Below, one piece after another: positions 13,283-16,243 of a DNA stretch of 16,243 nt. Position 1 is the first letter of the stretch; each line of letters opens with the position of its first letter. Location: the NCBI GenBank assembly GCA_024405255.1, contig JAKSOY010000089.1, positions 1-16,243 of the forward strand, in the 5' to 3' direction. Made by a program: the position numbers and the translations under genes. The notes beneath the pieces are model-generated. The model had not been told where the DNA came from. It saw only the letters and a program-made list of their open reading frames with translations, and made no database searches. Origin of the DNA: Kiritimatiellia bacterium. Lineage in GTDB: Bacteria; Verrucomicrobiota; Kiritimatiellia; RFP12; UBA1067.

Positions 13283-15127
13283 TCAAACATCCGTCGTGTC
13301 ACACACAAGATTGTCCATGATGTAGTCTTTACGCTCTGGCGTATTGGCCCCCATATAAAACTTGATGGTCTTGTCGACCTCGCTGTCGTCGTGGCAGCCG
13401 ACGAGCGTCAGACGCATATCCTCGCCAATGAAGTCTGCAAACTCTTCCGGATTGAGCTCGCCCAAGCCCTTGAATCGCGTGATCTCGGCGCCCTTCCCGC
13501 ACTTGTTGATCGCCTTGACGCGTTCTTCTTCGGTAAAGCAGTAATACTGCTCTTTCTTGTTCCGCACGCGGAAGAGCGGCGTTTCAAGGATGTAGATGCG
13601 CTTGTCCAGCACGAGCTGCTTGTAGAAGCGCATGAAGAACGTGATCAGCAGATTGCGGATGTGAAGACCGTCCACATCGGCATCGGTTGCGAAAATGATC
13701 TTGCCGTAGCGCAGATGTTCCAGCGTCTCTTCGATGTCGAGCGTCTTGATCAGATTGAAGAACTCGACGTTCTTGTAGAGTACGTCCTTCGCCAGGCCGC
13801 AGGTGTTGAGGCACTTGCCGCGCAGGAAGAAGACCGCCTGGTTCTCGGCATTGCGGCTGCGGTTGAGCGTACCACCGGCGGAAACGCCTTCCGTGAGGAA
13901 GATCATCGTGTCGCTGCCTTCGGGCAGGTTCGTCTTCTTGTCCACCTTGTCGAGCTTGAGATGGCGCTTGCAGTCCTTGAGCTGCGGCACGCGCACGCTC
14001 ACGGCCTGGCTGCGTTCACGCGCCTGCTTCTTGATCGTGTTGAGCTGGCTGCGCAGCTTGGAGGTCTCTTCCACCTTCGCGACGAGGCGATCGGCCTCGA
14101 CGGTGTTCTTGTGGAACAGCGCCTCGGCTTCCTTCTTGATCTGCGCCACAAGATCGGCGCGGATTTCCGGCGAGCCGAGTTTCGTCTTGGCCTGACCTTC
14201 GAAGGTCGGATCCTGCATGCGAATGGCAATCGCGCCGATGATGCCTTCACGCACGTCGTCACCGTCGAATTTCTTCTTCGAATACTCGTTGAGGGCCTTT
14301 GTGAGACCTTCCTTGAACGCGGACAAATGCGTACCGCCTTCGGTCGTATGCTGGCCGTTGACGAACGAATAGTATTCTTCCGAGAAACGGTTCGTATGCG
14401 TGAACACGAACTCGAGCGTCTTGGACCGGAAATGGAACGGTTGATAGACCTTCTCGAACTGCGCTTCGTCCTGGATGAGGTCCGCGAGGCCTTCATCCGA
14501 AACGACCTTCGTCCCGTTGAGGTCAAGCGTGAGACCCGCATTCAGATACGCGTACATCTTGAGCCGACGCATCACATGCTCTTCACGGAAGCGGAACTTC
14601 TTGAAGATCGTCCCGTCCGGCAGGAACTCGACAAGCGTACCATTGCGCTCGTTCGAGTCCTTGCACTTGCCGCGGTGCTTCGATTTCAAAACGCCCTTTT
14701 CGAACAGCGCGTCCGCATACTCGCCATCACGCACGGCCCGCACGTAGAACCGGTCGGACAGCGCATTCACGGCCTTCGTACCGACACCGTTCATACCCAC
14801 CGAGAACTGGAAGCTTTCGGTATTGAACTTGCCGCCCGTGTTGAGCTCGCTCACGCAGTCCACGACCTTGCCGAGCGGAATGCCGCGTCCATAGTCGCGA
14901 ATGCTGCACGCACCGGAATTCCAGTCGAGCTTGATCTCGACCCGGCGGCCGAAGCCCATGATGAATTCGTCAATCGCGTTGTCGATGACTTCCTTCAGCA
15001 GCACGTAGATGCCGTCGTCGTAGTCGCTTCCGTCCGACGCCCGGCCGATATACATGCCGAGACGCAGACGGATATGTTCCATCGCGTTGAGGTGCTTAAT
15101 ATTGTCGTCGTCGTATTTTCCGGCCAT
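13283..15127 (-). CDS. parE: DNA topoisomerase IV subunit B (ParE type) with a changed EGDSAGG motif
   Basis: This is the 614-residue ATPase/TOPRIM subunit of a type IIA topoisomerase, working with ParC to unlink daughter chromosomes. GHKL ATPase motifs are EVIDNAIDE (46-54), DYGRGIP (78-84) and GMNGVGTKAVNALS (111-124). The QTK loop reads QAK (312-314). The TOPRIM part has the catalytic Glu413 in TEGVSAGG, FLRGKCLN (434-441) and ATDADVDGLHIR (480-491), followed by EITRFKGLGELNPEEF (548-563). The length and the sequence LRYGKIIFATDADVDGLHI fit ParE (Bacteroidetes-like) better than GyrB, but a GyrB paralogue cannot be fully excluded. Residue 415 is Val (codon GTT at 13883-13885) where the family has Asp. 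parC is not beside it. The ATG has no Shine-Dalgarno sequence; it begins 58 bp after the mutase stop. Confidence 0.88.
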   Translation of the reverse strand: MAGKYDDDNIKHLNAMEHIRLRLGMYIGRASDGSDYDDGIYVLLKEVIDNAIDEFIMGFGRRVEIKLDWNSGACSIRDYGRGIPLGKVVDCVSELNTGGKFNTESFQFSVGMNGVGTKAVNALSDRFYVRAVRDGEYADALFEKGVLKSKHRGKCKDSNERNGTLVEFLPDGTIFKKFRFREEHVMRRLKMYAYLNAGLTLDLNGTKVVSDEGLADLIQDEAQFEKVYQPFHFRSKTLEFVFTHTNRFSEEYYSFVNGQHTTEGGTHLSAFKEGLTKALNEYSKKKFDGDDVREGIIGAIAIRMQDPTFEGQAKTKLGSPEIRADLVAQIKKEAEALFHKNTVEADRLVAKVEETSKLRSQLNTIKKQARERSQAVSVRVPQLKDCKRHLKLDKVDKKTNLPEGSDTMIFLTEGVSAGGTLNRSRNAENQAVFFLRGKCLNTCGLAKDVLYKNVEFFNLIKTLDIEETLEHLRYGKIIFATDADVDGLHIRNLLITFFMRFYKQLVLDKRIYILETPLFRVRNKKEQYYCFTEEERVKAINKCGKGAEITRFKGLGELNPEEFADFIGEDMRLTLVGCHDDSEVDKTIKFYMGANTPERKDYIMDNLVCDTTDV

Positions 15128-15135
15128 CGTATCAA

Positions 15136-15170
15136 ATGAAAAATTTAGAATGGAAAATGGGAAACAAAGG
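15136..15170 (+). repeat. Degenerate heptamer tract upstream of parE
   Basis: Five in-phase 7-nt units on the plus strand: ATGAAAA, ATTTAGA, ATGGAAA, ATGGGAA, ACAAAGG. They are purine-rich like the tracts around pheT but more degenerate. They lie 8 nt before the parE ATG, in the 58-bp gap after the mutase gene. It is weaker than the other two tracts and could be AT-rich leader sequence with chance periodicity. Confidence 0.45.
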
Positions 15171-15185
15171 AAGACCCGCGAGCGG

Positions 15186-16243
15186 TCAGCCGCGAATGAG
15201 CGCCAGCATCTGGTCGCGCTTCTCGGCCATCAGTTCGGCCGTCTTCGCCTCGAGGTTGAGGCGCACGAGCGGCTCCGTGTTCGACATACGCACGTTGAAC
15301 CACCAGCCTTCGCTCTCCCAGCGGTCGACGGATACGCCGTCGAGTTCGAAGAAGTCGGCGAACTGCTGCTTGATCTTCGCCAGCACCGCCGCCGCATCGG
15401 CCACCTTGGAATTGATCTCGCCGCTCTGCACGTACTTGCGCAGCGGCTTGATGAGTTCGCTCAACGGCTTGTCGCTCTTCGAGACGATGTTCGCCAGCGC
15501 AAACGTCGCCATCGAGCTGGACTCCGCCGTGGAGTTCGCCTTGAAGTAGTAGTGGCCCGAAAGTTCGCCCGCGAAGATCGCGTCGTTCTCGCGCATCTGC
15601 GCCTTGATGAAGCTGTGGCCCACGCGGCTCATCATCGGCTTGCCGCCCGCCGCCTCGATCACTTCCTTCGCAACCTTGGAGGACCGCAGATCATAGAAGC
15701 ACGCCGCTCCCGGATTGGACGCCAGCAGGTCGCCCGAGACGAGCGCCGTCATGAAGTCCATCGGGATCACATCGCCCTTTTCATCGAGGAAGCCCGCACG
15801 GTCCGCATCGCCGTCGAACGCCACGCCGAACGCATACTTGCCCGGATTGTCGCGCATGAGTTTCTGCAAGTCCTTGAGCGTCTCTGTCTTGAGCGGATTC
15901 GCGTCGTGATTCGGGAAGTTGCCGTCGTACTCGCCGTAAAGCGCATCGTACGTAAGCGGCGCCCCCTGGAATGCAACCGACTCGGCGATGCCCATGCCAT
16001 TCGCGAAGTCGACCGCGATGTGCAGCGGCTTCGCCATGTGCTGGAACTTCGCCACGTGCGCCGCATACTCCTTCGAGATGTCGACCTTCGTGATTTCGCC
16101 GACGCCGTGCGGCGGTTCGTTCAGGTCCATCGCCGCGACCATCTTCTCGATGTCCTTGATGCCCGTCGCACCGGAAATCGGCACCGCATTCGCCTTGCAG
16201 AGCTTGCAGCCGTTCCATTCCTTCGTGTTGTGCGACGCCGTGA
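15186..16243 (-). CDS. Phosphomannomutase/phosphoglucomutase, 5' end outside the window
   Basis: The frame stays open to the right edge; about 352 codons are visible, so roughly the first 90-100 residues are missing. It belongs to the alpha-D-phosphohexomutase family, which interconverts hexose 1- and 6-phosphates for nucleotide-sugar, envelope and exopolysaccharide synthesis in the cytoplasm. At the very edge is the active-site loop TASHNTKEWNGCK, with the phosphoserine at 16233-16235. The usual Pro after SHN is Thr here. The Mg-binding loop DGDADR is at 15798-15815, the sugar-binding GELSGH at 15552-15569, and the phosphate-binding SNTEP at 15270-15284, so all four signature loops are present. 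ManB/AlgC-type specificity (mannose, glucose or both) is likely. GlmM is less likely because of GELSGH. A GTG at 16184 is internal, not the start. Confidence 0.92.
   Translation of the reverse strand, partial: TASHNTKEWNGCKLCKANAVPISGATGIKDIEKMVAAMDLNEPPHGVGEITKVDISKEYAAHVAKFQHMAKPLHIAVDFANGMGIAESVAFQGAPLTYDALYGEYDGNFPNHDANPLKTETLKDLQKLMRDNPGKYAFGVAFDGDADRAGFLDEKGDVIPMDFMTALVSGDLLASNPGAACFYDLRSSKVAKEVIEAAGGKPMMSRVGHSFIKAQMRENDAIFAGELSGHYYFKANSTAESSSMATFALANIVSKSDKPLSELIKPLRKYVQSGEINSKVADAAAVLAKIKQQFADFFELDGVSVDRWESEGWWFNVRMSNTEPLVRLNLEAKTAELMAEKRDQMLALIRG

Noticed and set aside
5420..15139. Long plus-strand open frames of about 470-820 codons opposite the lyase, gltX, pheT, zinc-finger and parE genes
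   Set aside because: They are mirror frames of GC-rich coding sequence. They are rich in Arg, His and Glu, show no family motifs, and have no ribosome sites, while the minus-strand genes have clear domains.

Overview
Every gene I can support in this window lies on the minus strand, so transcription runs from high to low coordinates. The organism is a bacterium. I infer the PVC superphylum, most likely Kiritimatiellae or Lentisphaerae (gut or rumen type). The reasons are the exported protein with a WDGDGLENSVDPEP calcium-type motif, the GKPYSKRDG form of GluRS, a zinc-finger/Arg-rich protein that resembles uncharacterised proteins I recall from PVC genomes, and a secreted heparinase II/III-type lyase. 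This placement rests on recalled resemblance, not on a search.

In transcription order, the right-hand part (about 16243 to 5492) is GC-rich. It holds a phosphomannomutase/phosphoglucomutase (5' end outside the window), a ParE-type topoisomerase IV B subunit, an uncharacterised protein with a canonical C2H2 zinc finger, pheT, gltX and the secreted lyase. Neither parC nor pheS is beside its usual partner. A good sigma70-type promoter precedes the zinc-finger gene. A perfect TATAAT lies so close to gltX that a leaderless mRNA is plausible. gltX and the lyase gene are 14 bp apart, and the lyase's Shine-Dalgarno sequence lies within that gap just past the gltX stop. Intergenic regions around pheT and before parE carry degenerate 7-bp tandem repeats.

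The segment 5079 to 1634 is clearly more AT-rich. It encodes a two-gene restriction-modification system: a fused nuclease-like domain plus N6-adenine methyltransferase (hsdM-like), overlapping by 4 bp with a specificity subunit (hsdS-like). There is no HsdR helicase/translocase gene in the window. A 131-bp imperfect palindrome lies upstream of the module. A 22-codon ORF, coupled to the hsdS stop, lies at its downstream edge. Together these features suggest a horizontally acquired cassette.

The left end (1557 to 1) holds two closely spaced genes for envelope or exported proteins of unknown function. One has an EF-hand-like loop. The other has two N-terminal hydrophobic segments, an EGxTN repeat region and a WDGDG motif, and it runs off the window.

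The most interesting items are the compact R-M module with its flanking palindrome and micro-ORF, the C2H2 zinc-finger protein, the ParE Asp-to-Val change in the EGDSAGG motif, the GluRS that lacks its zinc-site region, and the heptamer tracts.
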